Source: Candidatus Competibacter sp. | GTDB taxonomy: Bacteria > Pseudomonadota > Gammaproteobacteria > Competibacterales > Competibacteraceae | Assembly (NCBI GenBank): GCA_029624815.1 | Contig: JARSSH010000041.1 | Span: forward strand, 1 to 64,000 | Direction of reading: 5' to 3' | Length of the DNA: 64,000 nt | Shown here: positions 43,641 through 53,639 of the stretch, in pieces | How the letters are laid out: every line of letters starts with the position of its first letter | Numbering within the stretch: position 1 is the first letter of the stretch | Notes under the pieces: generated by a model | What the model was told of the DNA's origin: nothing | Database searches by the model: none | Seen by the model: the letters and a program-made list of their open reading frames with translations, nothing else | Program-made: the position numbers and the translations under genes

Positions 43641-44492
43641 ATGTCCATCCTTCGCTATATCCTGACCATCGCCTGCCCCGACCGGGTGGGAATCGTGGCC
43701 GCCGTGTCCGGCGTGCTGGCGGCTCATCGCGGCAATATCGTGGAATCCAGCCAGTTCAGCGACACCGAATCCGGCCGGTTTTTCATGCGGCTGGTGTTCG
43801 ATCTGGACGAAGCGACCGAGCCGGCGCTGGTGGAGCATTTCACCCCGCTGGCCCGGCGGTTCGAGATGGACTGGCATTTGTACGACCGGCGCCGGCCGCC
43901 TCGGGTGATGGTTTTGGTATCCAGGGCCGAGCATTGCCTGAACGATCTGCTGTACCGGCACCGCACCGGAGCGCTGCCCATGGAGATCGCCGCCATCGTT
44001 TCCAACCATCGCGAGCTGGCGCATCTGGCCGACTGGCACGCGATCCCCTATTACCACCTGCCGGTGACGGCGGCGACCAAGTCGGAGCAGGAGCGACGGA
44101 TTCTGGATCTGATCGAGCAGACCCGCACCGAACTGGTAATCCTCGCTCGCTACATGCAAATCCTGTCGCCGGACCTGTGCCGGGCGCTGGAAGGACGGGC
44201 GATCAACATCCACCATTCCTTTCTGCCCGGCTTCAAGGGGGCGAAACCCTACCACCAGGCTTACAACCGCGGGGTGAAACTGATCGGCGCCACCGCCCAC
44301 TACGTCACCGCCAACCTGGACGAAGGGCCGATCATCGAGCAGGAAGTAGAACGTGTGGACCACGCGCACGGCCCGGAACACTTGGCGGCGGTCGGCCGTG
44401 ACATCGAGAACATCGTGCTGGCCCGAGCGATTCATTATTACCTGGAACGGCGGGTGTTCCTGAACGGTGGCAAGACCGTGGTGCTGCGCTAG
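43641..44492 (+). CDS. purU: Formyltetrahydrofolate deformylase
   Basis: 283 residues (E. coli 280). Hydrolyses 10-formyl-THF to THF and formate, balancing one-carbon pools and supplying formate for PurT. An N-terminal ACT domain (ILTIACPDRVGIVAAVSGVL) may sense methionine and glycine, as known for PurU. The catalytic formyltransferase-like part has MVLVSRAEHCLNDLLYRHRT, HYLPVTA-type text, the NIHHSFLPGFKGAKPYHQAY block with its His, and IGATAHYVTANLDEGPII with the catalytic Asp. ATG at 43641. Confidence 0.94.
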   Translation: MSILRYILTIACPDRVGIVAAVSGVLAAHRGNIVESSQFSDTESGRFFMRLVFDLDEATEPALVEHFTPLARRFEMDWHLYDRRRPPRVMVLVSRAEHCLNDLLYRHRTGALPMEIAAIVSNHRELAHLADWHAIPYYHLPVTAATKSEQERRILDLIEQTRTELVILARYMQILSPDLCRALEGRAINIHHSFLPGFKGAKPYHQAYNRGVKLIGATAHYVTANLDEGPIIEQEVERVDHAHGPEHLAAVGRDIENIVLARAIHYYLERRVFLNGGKTVVLR

Positions 44493-44500
44493 GCGGCGGG

Positions 44501-45196
44501 ATGGCCATCGACCCTCCCTACCTGGCCGCTTTCTTGATCGGCCTGAGCGGCGGCGCGCACTGCTTCGGCATGTGCGGCGGCATCGTTGGGGCGCTGACCC
44601 TGGGCCTGTCGGCGGCGTCGGGATCTCCGCTGCGCACCCGCCTGCCGTATCTGCTGGCCTACAACGGCGGGCGCATCATCAGTTACATGGTCGCTGGCGC
44701 GCTGGCCGGCGGCGTGGGCGCCTGGGCCTCGCATCTGCTGCCCGTCCATCGTGCTCAGTTGGGCCTGCAACTGCTGGCCGGACTGTTCATGATTTTGCTG
44801 GGCTTGTATCTAGCTGGTTGGCAAACGGTGCTGGGCCGACTGGAACGAGCCGGCGGCGTGTTGTGGCGACGGATCGAGCCGCTGGGTCGGCGCTGGCTGC
44901 CGGTGCGTACTCCGGCGCAAGCCTTGGGTATCGGCCTGGTGTGGGGTTGGCTGCCCTGCGGCTTGGTCTACAGCGTCTTGGTGTGGGCGATCGGCGCGGG
45001 TGGGGCGCTGGAAGGCGCGCTGTTGCTACTGAGTTTCGGTCTGGGCACCCTGCCGGCGCTGCTGGCGATGGGCACGGCCGCGGCGGCGCTGGCGGTATTC
45101 GTGCGCCGGCCGGCGGTGCGCCGCTTGGCGGGATTGCTGGTCGTCCTGTTTGGGGTGTATGAAATCGTACTGGCGGCGCGGATGCTGGTGGGCTAA
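44501..45196 (+). CDS. DsbD_2/TauE-like cysteine-bearing membrane protein
   Basis: 231 residues with six membrane helices. The signature GGAHCFGMCGGIVGAL near residue 16 and the half-matching WGWLPCGLVYSVL near 146 place Cys residues in facing helices, as in DsbD_2-type ('sulfite exporter TauE/SafE') proteins. These often sit with cbb3 oxidase assembly genes and may move copper or reductant. No cco genes are present here, so the role is uncertain. It starts eight bases after purU. Confidence 0.85.
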   Translation: MAIDPPYLAAFLIGLSGGAHCFGMCGGIVGALTLGLSAASGSPLRTRLPYLLAYNGGRIISYMVAGALAGGVGAWASHLLPVHRAQLGLQLLAGLFMILLGLYLAGWQTVLGRLERAGGVLWRRIEPLGRRWLPVRTPAQALGIGLVWGWLPCGLVYSVLVWAIGAGGALEGALLLLSFGLGTLPALLAMGTAAAALAVFVRRPAVRRLAGLLVVLFGVYEIVLAARMLVG

Positions 45197-45332
45197 AAGC
45201 CGCCCGATCCTGCCTGATCCCATGACCGTTCGGTTGTCCCGCCATGGCCGCGCACATTGCTCCACAAATCCCGCTGAATTCTGATAGTCTTCGACTTCTC
45301 CGACCGTCCTTGCCCTGCCCAGCACCCGTTCC

Positions 45333-45977
45333 ATGACCCCGACTCCCCGCACCCGCGTCAAAATCTGCGGCATCACCCGTCCCCAGGACGGTGTGACGGC
45401 GGCCGAACTGGGCGCGGACGCCATCGGCTTGGTCTTCCATCCGCCCAGCCCCCGCTACGTGAGCGCGGACGCGGCGCGACGGATCGTCGCGGCCCTGCCG
45501 CCCTTCGTCACCCCGGTCGGCCTGTTCGTGAACGCCGAACCGGCGGCGGTTCGCGCCGTCTTATCCCAGGTTCCCGTGCAGCTACTGCAATTTCACGGCG
45601 ACGAGGATCCCTCCTACTGCGCGGCGTTCGGCTTGCCCTACCTCAAGGCCGTGCCGATGGGCGCCAATGCCGAGGTACGGGACTACGAACAACGGTTCGC
45701 GAGCGCGGCCGGCTTGCTGCTGGACAGCCACGGCGGCGACAAAATGGGCGGTTCCGGCCAAGGCTTCGACTGGGCGAAAATTCCCACCGAACGCCGCAAG
45801 CCCCTGATTCTGGCCGGCGGTCTGCATCCCGGCAATGTCGCCGCCGCGATCCGCCAAGTCCAGCCCCACGCGGTCGATGTCAGCAGCGGGGTGGAAACCG
45901 CCAAGGGCGTCAAGGACGCCGAATTGATGCGCGCATTTTTTCGAGGTGTGAACGATTGTGAAAGCGGCACTGCGTAA
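45333..45977 (+). CDS. trpF: Phosphoribosylanthranilate isomerase
   Basis: 214 residues, typical of a stand-alone TrpF. Third step of tryptophan synthesis: N-(5-phosphoribosyl)anthranilate to CdRP. TIM-barrel motifs: [20 protein letters not shown] with the catalytic Cys, [51 protein letters not shown] with the catalytic Asp, and [15 protein letters not shown], then [16 protein letters not shown]. It overlaps trpB by 20 bases, so the two are translationally coupled. Confidence 0.95.
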   Translation: MTPTPRTRVKICGITRPQDGVTAAELGADAIGLVFHPPSPRYVSADAARRIVAALPPFVTPVGLFVNAEPAAVRAVLSQVPVQLLQFHGDEDPSYCAAFGLPYLKAVPMGANAEVRDYEQRFASAAGLLLDSHGGDKMGGSGQGFDWAKIPTERRKPLILAGGLHPGNVAAAIRQVQPHAVDVSSGVETAKGVKDAELMRAFFRGVNDCESGTA

Positions 45978-47181
45978 CCCGGTCGATTTCAGCCAGTTTC
46001 CCGACTCCAGCGGTCATTTCGGACGCTACGGCGGCCGTTTCGTGGCCGAAACGCTGATGGAAGCCCTGCACGAACTGAACGAAGCCTGGCGGGATTGCCG
46101 CGGCGACCCCGAGTTCCTGGCGGAACTGGACGACGATCTGGCCCATTACGTCGGTCGCCCCAGCCCGCTCTATTACGCCGAACGCTGGAGCCGGCAACTG
46201 GGCGGCGCGCGAATCTACCTCAAGCGCGAAGATCTGAACCATACCGGCGCGCACAAGATCAACAATACCGTCGGCCAGGCGCTGTTGGCCAAGCGCATGG
46301 GCAAGACCCGGCTGATCGCCGAAACCGGCGCCGGCCAGCACGGCGTGGCTTCCGCCACCGTGGCCGCTCGGCTGGGTATGGAATGCGTGGTTTACATGGG
46401 CGCGGAGGACATCCAGCGCCAAGCGCTGAACGTCTATCGCATGCGCTTGCTGGGCGCCACCGTGCATCCGGTGACTTCCGGTTCCCGCACCCTGAAGGAC
46501 GCACTCAACGAGGCCCTGCGCGACTGGGTCGCCAACGTGGACAACACGTTTTACATGATCGGCACGGTGGCCGGCCCGCATCCCTACCCGCTGATGGTGC
46601 GCGAATTTCAGGCGGTGATCGGCCGCGAGGCGCGCGAGCAGATGCTGGCCGAGCGCAACGCTCCGCCGGACGCCCTGGTGGCCTGCGTGGGCGGCGGCTC
46701 CAACGCCATTGGCCTGTTCCATCCGTTTCTGAACGACGCCGAGGTGGCGATCTACGGCGTCGAGGCCGCCGGTTCGGGCATCGACACCGGCCGCCACGCC
46801 GCCACGCTGTGCGCCGGCCAGCCCGGCGTGCTGCACGGCAACCGCACCTACCTGCTGAACGACGAGCACGGCCAAATCATCGAGACTCACTCGGTCTCCG
46901 CCGGACTGGACTACCCCGGCGTCGGCCCGGAGCATGCCTGGCTCAAGGATATCGGCCGGGTCCAGTACGTCGCCATCACCGACGCGGAGGCGCTGCGGGG
47001 CTTCCACGACCTCACCCGCGCCGAGGGCATCATTCCGGCGCTGGAAAGCAGCCACGCCCTAGCTTACGTCACGAAACTGGCCCCGACGATGCGCCCCGAC
47101 CAAAGCATCGTGGTCAACCTGTCCGGCCGCGGCGACAAGGACATCTACACCGTCGCCGCGCTGGAAGGCATCCAACTGTAA
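45958..47181 (+). CDS. trpB: Tryptophan synthase beta chain
   Basis: 407 residues from a GTG at 45958 (GAGGTG upstream). It condenses indole and serine using pyridoxal phosphate. Motifs: [36 protein letters not shown] with [12 protein letters not shown] (the PLP-binding Lys follows the His), [36 protein letters not shown] (phosphate loop) and [20 protein letters not shown]. Length and motifs are of the TrpB1 type that pairs with TrpA, encoded 14 bases downstream. Confidence 0.97.
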   Translation: MKAALRNPVDFSQFPDSSGHFGRYGGRFVAETLMEALHELNEAWRDCRGDPEFLAELDDDLAHYVGRPSPLYYAERWSRQLGGARIYLKREDLNHTGAHKINNTVGQALLAKRMGKTRLIAETGAGQHGVASATVAARLGMECVVYMGAEDIQRQALNVYRMRLLGATVHPVTSGSRTLKDALNEALRDWVANVDNTFYMIGTVAGPHPYPLMVREFQAVIGREAREQMLAERNAPPDALVACVGGGSNAIGLFHPFLNDAEVAIYGVEAAGSGIDTGRHAATLCAGQPGVLHGNRTYLLNDEHGQIIETHSVSAGLDYPGVGPEHAWLKDIGRVQYVAITDAEALRGFHDLTRAEGIIPALESSHALAYVTKLAPTMRPDQSIVVNLSGRGDKDIYTVAALEGIQL

Positions 47182-47195
47182 GGGTCTCGAATCTC

Positions 47196-48026
47196 ATGAA
47201 CCGGATTACCCACCGTTTCCAGGAATTGCGCCGCGCCGGACGCAAGGCCCTGATTCCGTACATCACCGCCGGCGATCCGCGCCCGGAACTGACCGTGCCC
47301 ATGCTGCACGCCCTGGTCGCGGCCGGCGCCGACATCATCGAGCTGGGCGTGCCCTTTTCCGACCCGATGGCCGACGGTCCGGTCATTCAGAAAGCTTGCG
47401 AGCGGGCCCTGGCCCAGGGCATGACCCCGCGGCGGGTGCTGGAACTGGTGCGCGAGTTTCGTCGGACCGACCGCGAGACGCCGCTGGTGCTGATGGGTTA
47501 CCTCAACCCCATCGAGCGCATGGGCCACGCGGCATTCGCCGCCGCCGCCCGCGACGCCGGGGTGGATGGCGTGCTGACCGTGGACCTGCCGCCGGAAGAG
47601 GCGGCCGAACCGATCAAACTGATGAATGCCGCCGGGATCGCTCCCATTTTCCTGGTGGCCCCGACCAGTTCCGTCGAGCGCATCCGCCACACCGCCCAAT
47701 TGGCGCAAGGCTATCTCTACTACGTCTCGCTCAAGGGCGTGACCGGTTCGGCCGCGCTCAACGTCGCCGAAGTGGCGGAGAAACTGGCGGCGATCCGTGC
47801 CTGCACCGATCTACCGCTGGGCGTCGGCTTCGGCATCAAGGATCCGCCGACCGCCGCCGCCGTCGCCCGAGTCGCCGACGCCGTGGTGGTGGGCAGCGCG
47901 CTGGTCGCCAGAATGAACGAACTGGCCGACGACCCCGAACGGATGCGCCGGGAAGTCGCCGGGCAGATCGCCGCCATGCGCCAGGCCATGGATCGGGCCT
48001 GCATGTCCGCCGCCCTCGCCGATTGA
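47196..48026 (+). CDS. trpA: Tryptophan synthase alpha chain
   Basis: 276 residues from ATG 47196 with AAGGG upstream. Cleaves indole-3-glycerol phosphate and passes indole to TrpB. The signature [33 protein letters not shown] (with the catalytic Glu and its neighbours), [17 protein letters not shown] with the catalytic Asp, [14 protein letters not shown] and [20 protein letters not shown] are intact. The same frame is open back to 46095 across trpB; that is a chance opening in GC-rich DNA. Confidence 0.97.
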   Translation: MNRITHRFQELRRAGRKALIPYITAGDPRPELTVPMLHALVAAGADIIELGVPFSDPMADGPVIQKACERALAQGMTPRRVLELVREFRRTDRETPLVLMGYLNPIERMGHAAFAAAARDAGVDGVLTVDLPPEEAAEPIKLMNAAGIAPIFLVAPTSSVERIRHTAQLAQGYLYYVSLKGVTGSAALNVAEVAEKLAAIRACTDLPLGVGFGIKDPPTAAAVARVADAVVVGSALVARMNELADDPERMRREVAGQIAAMRQAMDRACMSAALAD

Positions 48027-48123
48027 GCCTCCCCTCCGCACCCCCGTTGACCTCCACGCGGCCCGCCCGGCATCTCTTGGCCACCGGCCGCCGGAGGGTC
48101 TTCTCAAACCCGGAACCCGTGGC

Positions 48124-48990
48124 ATGAGCTGGTACGAAAAACTCGTTCCCTCCCGCATCCGCACCGACGGTCGCAACAAGCACCAGATTCCCGAGGGACT
48201 GTGGAGCAAGTGCGAGGAATGCGGGGCGGTGCTGTATCGCGTCGAGCTGGAGCGCAACCTGCAAGTTTGTCCCAAGTGCGGCCATCACATGTACCTTGGC
48301 GCCCGCAAGCGCCTGCGCGGCTTGTTGGACGACGCCGAAACCAGCGAAATCGGCGACGATATCGAGCCGACCGATTTCCTCAAGTTCAAGGACGGCAAGA
48401 AATACAAGGATCGCCTGGCCCAGGCGCAGAAAACCTGCGAGGAAAAGGATGCTCTGATCGCCATGCGCGGCCTGCTCAAGGGCATGCCGGTGGTCGCCGC
48501 CGCGTTCGAATTCGAGTTCATGGCCGGCTCGATGGGTTCGGTGGTCGGCGAGCGTTTCGTCCGCGCCGCTCGAATCGCCTTGCAGGAACATATCCCCTTC
48601 GTCTGCTTTTCCGCCAGCGGCGGCGCCCGGATGCAGGAGGCATTGGTCTCGCTGATGCAAATGGCCAAAACCAGCGCCGCGCTCGCCCGGTTGGCCGAGC
48701 ACGGCATTCCCTACATCTCCGTGCTGACCCACCCGACCACCGGCGGCGTTTCCGCCAGTCTGGCGCTGCTGGGCGACATCAACATCGCCGAACCCAAGGC
48801 CCTGATCGGTTTCGCCGGCCCGCGGGTGATCGAGCAAACCGTGCGGGAAAAGCTGCCGCCCGGCTTCCAGCGCAGCGAGTTTCTGCTGGAGCACGGCGCC
48901 ATCGACCTGATCCTCGACCGCCGCGAACTGCGCGACCGCTTGGCCAGCCTGCTGGCGATGCTGACCGGCCGCGACGTTCTGGCGGCCTAG
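48124..48990 (+). CDS. accD: Acetyl-CoA carboxylase carboxyltransferase beta subunit
   Basis: 288 residues (E. coli 304). With AccA it moves the carboxyl group from biotin to acetyl-CoA. The N-terminal zinc ribbon has CEEC and CPKC pairs; the crotonase-like core includes [80 protein letters not shown] and [23 protein letters not shown] at 48124. The order trp-accD-folC is common in Gammaproteobacteria. Confidence 0.96.
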   Translation: MSWYEKLVPSRIRTDGRNKHQIPEGLWSKCEECGAVLYRVELERNLQVCPKCGHHMYLGARKRLRGLLDDAETSEIGDDIEPTDFLKFKDGKKYKDRLAQAQKTCEEKDALIAMRGLLKGMPVVAAAFEFEFMAGSMGSVVGERFVRAARIALQEHIPFVCFSASGGARMQEALVSLMQMAKTSAALARLAEHGIPYISVLTHPTTGGVSASLALLGDINIAEPKALIGFAGPRVIEQTVREKLPPGFQRSEFLLEHGAIDLILDRRELRDRLASLLAMLTGRDVLAA

Positions 48991-49008
48991 ACGCCCGCAT
49001 CGCTCTCC

Positions 49009-50313
49009 ATGCCCGACCCGCGGTTTTCGACCCTGGACGGCTGGCTGCGCTGGCAGGAAACCCTGCACCCTCGAACCATCGAACTGGGTTTGGAGCGGGT
49101 GCGGACCGTGTTGCGCCGGCTGCAACCGGAACCGCCATCCCATATCGCGATCACGGTCGGCGGCACCAACGGCAAGGGCTCCTGCGTCGCCCTGCTCGAA
49201 GCGATACTGCGGGCCGCCGGCTATCGGGTCGGCGCCTACACCTCGCCGCATCTGCTGCGCTACAACGAGCGTATCCGCATCGACGGCGCGGAGGCCAGCG
49301 ATGCGGCGCTTTGCCGGATCTTCGCTCGCATCGACGCGGCTCGTGGCGACGTTTCCCTGACCTACTTCGAATTCGGCACCCTGGCGGCCCTGGAGTTGTT
49401 CCGCGAAGCCGGCATCGAGGTCGCGCTGCTGGAAGTCGGCCTCGGCGGACGGCTGGACGCCGTCAACGTTGTCGACGCCGACGCCGCGCTGGTGGTCAGC
49501 ATCGGTCTCGATCACACCGACTGGTTGGGACCGGATCGCGACAGCATCGGTTACGAGAAAGCCGGCATCTACCGCGCCGGCCGGCCGGCGATCTGCGCCG
49601 ATCCCGATCCGCCGCGTCGACTGGTCGAACACGCGCGCGACATCGGCGCAACTTTCCTGCAGGTTGGCCGCGATTACGGCTTTTCCCGCGCCGGCCGGGC
49701 TTGGCGCTGGTGGGCGGACAGCCTGTGCTTCGACGATCCGCCGCCGCTGGGGCTGGCCGGCTCGCACCAAATCGGCAACGCCGCCGCCGCGCTGATGACC
49801 CTGGCCAGCCTGAGTGGCCGCTTGCCGGTTCCAGCCGCCGCCATCCGCGCCGGTTTGGCGCAAGCCGAACTGCCCGGTCGCTTTCAAAGCATCTCCGGCC
49901 CGGTTGAGTGGATTCTCGATGTTGCCCATAATCCGCATGGCGCCGCTGTTCTGGCCGCCAACCTGCGGGAACGGCCCCGCGCCGGGCAAACCCGGGCCAT
50001 CATCGGCCTGCTGGCCGACAAGGATGCGCACGGCGTCGTCCGGGCATTGGCCGGCCCGATCGATATCTGGCATCCGGTTAGCCTGACCGGGCCGCGCGGT
50101 CGCTCCGGCGACGATCTGGTTCGGGTGCTGAGCGGCGTCGGCGCGCAGGCGACCGCCGCCACCGACCTGGCCAGCGCCTGCCACGCGGCTCGAACCGCCG
50201 CGCGGCCCGGCGATCGCATCGTCGTGCTGGGTTCGTTTCAAACCGTCGCGCCCGTGCTGGCCGCCCAGCCGTGGCGATTCGATTCCCCGCCGCCGCAATC
50301 ACGGGAGGCTTGA
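49009..50313 (+). CDS. folC: Folylpolyglutamate/dihydrofolate synthase
   Basis: 434 residues. A Mur-ligase-type enzyme that adds glutamates to folates and makes dihydrofolate from dihydropteroate. P-loop HIAITVGGTNGKGSCVALLE, YTSPHLLRYNERIRIDG, GLGGRLDAVNVVDADAALV, SIGLDHTDWLGPDRDSIGYE, and the GRFQ and WILDVAHNPHGAAVLAANLR blocks of the C-terminal domain. ATG at 49009, 18 bases after accD. Confidence 0.95.
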   Translation: MPDPRFSTLDGWLRWQETLHPRTIELGLERVRTVLRRLQPEPPSHIAITVGGTNGKGSCVALLEAILRAAGYRVGAYTSPHLLRYNERIRIDGAEASDAALCRIFARIDAARGDVSLTYFEFGTLAALELFREAGIEVALLEVGLGGRLDAVNVVDADAALVVSIGLDHTDWLGPDRDSIGYEKAGIYRAGRPAICADPDPPRRLVEHARDIGATFLQVGRDYGFSRAGRAWRWWADSLCFDDPPPLGLAGSHQIGNAAAALMTLASLSGRLPVPAAAIRAGLAQAELPGRFQSISGPVEWILDVAHNPHGAAVLAANLRERPRAGQTRAIIGLLADKDAHGVVRALAGPIDIWHPVSLTGPRGRSGDDLVRVLSGVGAQATAATDLASACHAARTAARPGDRIVVLGSFQTVAPVLAAQPWRFDSPPPQSREA

Positions 50314-50315
50314 TT

Positions 50316-51227
50316 TTGGACAACCGCTTAACCCAACGCCTGGTCGGCGCCGCCGTCATCGTCGCGCTGGCCGTGATTTTCGTCCCGGAATTGCTGGAAA
50401 AATCGCGAGCGCCGTCCAGCGCGCATCCTCCCACCGCCCGTTCGCCGGACACCCCGCCGCCGAGCGACCCGAAACCGCCCGCGCTAACCATTTCTACTCC
50501 AGCGCCGGCCGACACGGCTCCGCCGGTGGTTTCAGGCGGGCCGACGCCGCCAGCCGAGACCGAGAGCGCTCAAGCCGCTCAGGAAGAAGCGGCGCGCGCC
50601 GCCAGGGATCAGGCCGAAGCCGAACGCATCGCGGCGGCCAAGGCTCGCAGCGAGGCCATCCACCGTCAGGAACAGGCGGAAGCCGCTCAAACGCGAGCCC
50701 ACGCCGAGGAAGCCCGCGGCGCCGCCGCCAACAGCCAAGCCGCTCGCCTGCAAGCCGCTCGGGAAGCCGCGCCCGCGCCGCGTTCGTCCGCCGCGGAAAC
50801 CAGCGCCGCCCAGGCCGAAGCCAGCCGGGCCGCCGAGGCCGCCCGCCGGGAAGCCGCCCGCGCCGAGGACGCCCGCCGCGCCGCTCAGGCCGAGGCCGCT
50901 CGCCGCGCCGCCCAAGCCGAGGCCGCCCGCCGCGCCGCTCAGGCCGAGGCCGCCCGCCGCAAAGCCCAGGCCGAGGCCGCCCGCGCCAAGCCGCTTACTA
51001 CCGCCCTGCCTCAAATCGAACTGGTCGCCAAGCCGCGGACGCCCGCGGCGGCTCCAAGCCCGCCGGCCGCCGCGCCGACTGGCGGTAGTGTCGTGGTGGC
51101 CAGCTTCGCGTTGCAGGATAACGCCTATGCCGTGCGTGACCGCTACCGGAGCCGCAATATCCGGGCAGCGGTCGAACAGACCACCGCCAACGGCCGGCCG
51201 CTGTACCTGGTGCGCATCTGGCAATGA
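50316..51227 (+). CDS. DedD-like SPOR protein with shortened SPOR domain
   Basis: 303 residues from a TTG at 50316, chosen for the GGGAGG before it and the DedD-type start DNRLTQRLVGAAVIVALAVI; it lies two bases after folC. One N-terminal membrane helix (about 9-27) is followed by a Pro-rich stretch, then a long Ala/Glu/Arg-rich region (about 80-230) with repeated AARRAAQAE-type units, probably a periplasmic helix. The end GSVVVASFALQDNAYAVRDR and the later LYLVRIWQ match only the first two-thirds of a SPOR domain; the usual VGPF...AEALxxxL end is absent. SPOR proteins bind denuded peptidoglycan at the septum. Confidence 0.8.
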   Translation: MDNRLTQRLVGAAVIVALAVIFVPELLEKSRAPSSAHPPTARSPDTPPPSDPKPPALTISTPAPADTAPPVVSGGPTPPAETESAQAAQEEAARAARDQAEAERIAAAKARSEAIHRQEQAEAAQTRAHAEEARGAAANSQAARLQAAREAAPAPRSSAAETSAAQAEASRAAEAARREAARAEDARRAAQAEAARRAAQAEAARRAAQAEAARRKAQAEAARAKPLTTALPQIELVAKPRTPAAAPSPPAAAPTGGSVVVASFALQDNAYAVRDRYRSRNIRAAVEQTTANGRPLYLVRIWQ

Positions 51228-51355
51228 AACCCGCCGATGGCCGCGTTCCAGCCCACCCGCGTTTTTGTTAAGATGCAAGCCCCCGAGCGACCGCAAGCGA
51301 CTTGTCCCCCCATGATCCATGCGTACCAACGTTCCGGAGTGGGATACCGCCACCC

Positions 51356-51862
51356 ATGAACTGGGCAGATTACCTGATCGTCGCCATCGTTGCCCTCTCC
51401 ATGCTGATCGGGCTCTGGCGCGGCTTGTTGCGCGAAGTGATTTCGCTGGCCACCTGGATCGCCGCCTTCGCCATCGCCTTCCTGTTCGCCGAACGCGGCG
51501 CCGTTTATCTCACCCCCCATCTGGACGTGCCGTCGTTGCGCACCGCGGTCGCCTTCGGCGGTCTGTTTCTCGCCACGCTGCTGCTCGGCGGGCTGGTCGG
51601 CATCCTCGCGTCCTACCTGGTCCATTACACGGGCCTGACCGGCACCGACCGAGTCTTGGGCATGAGCTTCGGCCTGGCGCGTGGCGCGGCCGTCGTCGCC
51701 GTACTGGTGTTGGCGGCGGGGCTGACGCCGCTACCCAAGGATCCCTGGTGGCAACAGTCGCTGCTGCTGCGACATTTTCAGGAAACCGCCCTCTGGATGC
51801 GGAATTTCCTGCCGCCGGAGCTAGCCCAGAATTTTCGCTTCCCTGAAGTCGTTCCCAAATGA
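51356..51862 (+). CDS. cvpA: CvpA-family membrane protein
   Basis: 168 residues from ATG 51356. Four membrane helices: NWADYLIVAIVALSMLIGLW, REVISLATWIAAFAIAFLFA, TAVAFGGLFLATLLLGGLVG and AAVVAVLVLAAGL, with the family's GLTGTDRVLGMSFGLARG. CvpA is needed for colicin V production in E. coli and for envelope stress resistance; its molecular role is unclear. It lies directly upstream of purF, as in most Gammaproteobacteria. Confidence 0.92.
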   Translation: MNWADYLIVAIVALSMLIGLWRGLLREVISLATWIAAFAIAFLFAERGAVYLTPHLDVPSLRTAVAFGGLFLATLLLGGLVGILASYLVHYTGLTGTDRVLGMSFGLARGAAVVAVLVLAAGLTPLPKDPWWQQSLLLRHFQETALWMRNFLPPELAQNFRFPEVVPK

Positions 51863-51898
51863 CGGCGACAGCCGTCCAGTACGCGCGGGTGGTGGCAA

Positions 51899-53410
51899 AT
51901 GTGCGGAATCATCGGTATCGCGGGGCGTGGCCCGGTCAACCAGAGCCTGTTCGACGGCCTCACCGTCTTGCAGCACCGCGGCCAGGACGCGGCGGGCGTT
52001 GTTACCTGCGACCTCGGTCGCCTGTTCCTGCGCAAGGACAACGGCCTGGTCCGCGATGTCGTCCGCACCCGGCACATGCGCAACCTGCACGGCAACATCG
52101 GGATCGGCCACGTCCGCTACCCGACCGCCGGCAGCTCCGACTCCGCCGAGGCGCAACCGTTCTACGTCAACTCGCCGTTCGGCATCACCCTGGCCCATAA
52201 CGGCAACCTGACCAACGCCATCCAGCTCAAGGACGAACTGTTTCGTTCCGACCTGCGCCACATCAACACCAATTCCGACTCGGAAATCCTGCTCAACGTG
52301 TTCGCCCACGAATTGCAGCAGCGCAGCAAGCTGTCGGTCGACGCCGAGGATATCTTCGCGGCGGTGGCGGCGGTGCATCGGCGGGTGCGGGGCGCCTACG
52401 CCGCCGTGGCGCTGATCGTCGGCTTCGGTCTGGTAGCCTTCCGCGACCCCTACGGTATCCGGCCGTTGGTGTTCGGTCGGCGCGAGACCGAGAGCGGCAT
52501 GGAGTACATGGTTGCTTCCGAAAGCGTGGCGCTGGACGCGCTGGATTTCCAGCGCATCCGCGACGTGGCGCCGGGCGAGGCGGTGCTGTTCGACCTCGAC
52601 GGGCGCATGCACGCCCGCCAGTGCGCCGACCATCCATGCTATTCCCCCTGCATTTTCGAGTTCGTCTATCTGGCCCGTCCCGACTCGATCATGGATCAGG
52701 TCTCGGTGCACAAGGCCCGGCTGCGCATGGGCGAATACCTGGCCGAAAAAATCCTGCGGGTCTGGCCCGATCAGGACATCGACGTGGTGATCCCGATCCC
52801 CGACACCAGCCGCACCGCCGCTTTGCAGATGGCTTCGATCCTGGGCATCAAATACCGCGAAGGCTTCATCAAGAACCGCTACATCGCCCGCACCTTCATC
52901 ATGCCCGGCCAGAAGATCCGCAAGAAATCGGTGCGGCAGAAGCTGAACGCGATCGACCTGGAATTTCGCGGCAAGAACGTGCTGCTGGTGGACGATTCCA
53001 TCGTCCGCGGCACCACCTCCGAACAGATTATTTGCATGGCTCGGGAGGCCGGCGCCCGCAAGGTATATTTCGCCTCGGCCGCGCCGCCGGTGCGCTACCC
53101 CAACGTCTACGGCATCGACATGCCGGCCGCCCGCGAGCTGATCGCCCATGGCCGTTCCGAGGAAGAAGTCGCCCAGGCCATCGGCGCCGACCATCTGATT
53201 TTCCAGGACTTGTCCGACCTGGAAGAAGCGGTGCGGCGTGGCAACCGCGCGCTCAAAACCTTCGATGCCTCCTGTTTTACCGGCGAGTACGTGACCGGCG
53301 ACATCGACCGGGCTTATCTGGACTGTCTGGCCCGCGAGCGTTCCGACAGCGTCAAGGCCGCCCATGAAGCCGCCGAAAACGCATTCATCGACCTGTATAA
53401 CGATGCCTGA
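51899..53410 (+). CDS. purF: Amidophosphoribosyltransferase
   Basis: 503 residues (E. coli 505). First step of purine synthesis: PRPP and glutamine to phosphoribosylamine. The start [20 protein letters not shown] puts the N-terminal nucleophile at Cys2. The glutaminase part has [10 protein letters not shown] and HNGNLTNA; the transferase part has the PRPP site [20 protein letters not shown]. No propeptide, as in the E. coli enzyme. A terminator-like hairpin begins at the stop codon. Confidence 0.96.
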   Translation: MCGIIGIAGRGPVNQSLFDGLTVLQHRGQDAAGVVTCDLGRLFLRKDNGLVRDVVRTRHMRNLHGNIGIGHVRYPTAGSSDSAEAQPFYVNSPFGITLAHNGNLTNAIQLKDELFRSDLRHINTNSDSEILLNVFAHELQQRSKLSVDAEDIFAAVAAVHRRVRGAYAAVALIVGFGLVAFRDPYGIRPLVFGRRETESGMEYMVASESVALDALDFQRIRDVAPGEAVLFDLDGRMHARQCADHPCYSPCIFEFVYLARPDSIMDQVSVHKARLRMGEYLAEKILRVWPDQDIDVVIPIPDTSRTAALQMASILGIKYREGFIKNRYIARTFIMPGQKIRKKSVRQKLNAIDLEFRGKNVLLVDDSIVRGTTSEQIICMAREAGARKVYFASAAPPVRYPNVYGIDMPAARELIAHGRSEEEVAQAIGADHLIFQDLSDLEEAVRRGNRALKTFDASCFTGEYVTGDIDRAYLDCLARERSDSVKAAHEAAENAFIDLYNDA

Positions 53411-53430
53411 GCACGGTGCTCGGTCTTTTT
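53409..53430 (+). terminator. Intrinsic terminator after purF
   Basis: GAGCA and TGCTC arms around CGG, overlapping the purF stop, followed by GGTCTTTTT. The AGCACGGTGCT unit is repeated about 24 bases further on without a T-run. Confidence 0.55.
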
Positions 53431-53457
53431 GACAGCACGGTGCTTTCCCTCTAAGCT
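53429..53457 (+). promoter_or_regulatory. Promoter of the metZ riboswitch leader
   Basis: A perfect TTGACA at 53429-53434, a 17-base spacer and TAAGCT at 53452-53457. The expected start site near 53464 falls at the first paired base of the SAM-II fold, which supports both calls. Confidence 0.7.
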
Positions 53458-53463
53458 TGGTGG

Positions 53464-53522
53464 CCAGCGCCGATTTGAATGTTCAGCTTGCGGGCGCTTA
53501 ACAAATTTTGCTAAAGCGGGTT
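53464..53522 (+). ncRNA. SAM-II (SAM-alpha) riboswitch
   Basis: P1 pairs AGCGCC (53466-53471) with GGCGCT (53493-53498). The loop carries the conserved GATTTG (53472-53477) and CAGCTTGC (53484-53491). After P1 come the A-rich TTAACAAA (53498-53505) and GCTAAA (53510-53515), which pairs back to the loop through AGC/GCT to make the pseudoknot. These invariant blocks, in order and spacing, are those of the metA/SAM-alpha motif that binds S-adenosylmethionine. The gene downstream is metZ, a classic target. Confidence 0.82.
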
Positions 53523-53559
53523 AAACCTGCCTGGGCCGTCCCCACCGAGCGGGTTTTTT
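53523..53559 (+). terminator. Intrinsic terminator of the metZ leader
   Basis: AACCTGC (53524-53530) pairs with GCGGGTT (53549-53555) with one G-U pair, and TGGG (53532-53535) pairs with CCCA (53541-53544), followed by six T (53554-53559). It starts just after the riboswitch and would act as its expression platform. The 3' arm sequence GCGGGTT also occurs at 53516-53522 at the riboswitch end, so AACCTGC has two possible complements. Confidence 0.75.
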
Positions 53560-53639
53560 CATGCCCGCGCGCCGCCGGCGCCGTCAGGGCACTCCGCGGC
53601 GATTTTGCAACCTCCTGTTTACCGCGGAGACACCCAGAC

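Noticed and set aside
46095-47195. Long in-frame extension upstream of trpA across trpB
   Set aside because: trpB is read in another frame over this stretch; the TrpA family start [11 protein letters not shown] with a ribosome site at 47196 is clear.
48201-49907. 568-codon plus-strand frame across accD and folC
   Set aside because: The frame is Arg/Pro/Gly-rich nonsense while accD and folC, in other frames, have complete motifs.
47836-50298. 820-codon open frame antisense to trpA-accD-folC
   Set aside because: It spans three convincing genes on the other strand, has no ribosome site, and its composition is that of a shadow frame.
50800-51000. Periodic GCC-rich repeats resembling a tandem DNA array or CRISPR
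   Set aside because: They encode Ala/Arg/Glu units of the SPOR protein's helical stretch, with irregular spacing and no spacers.
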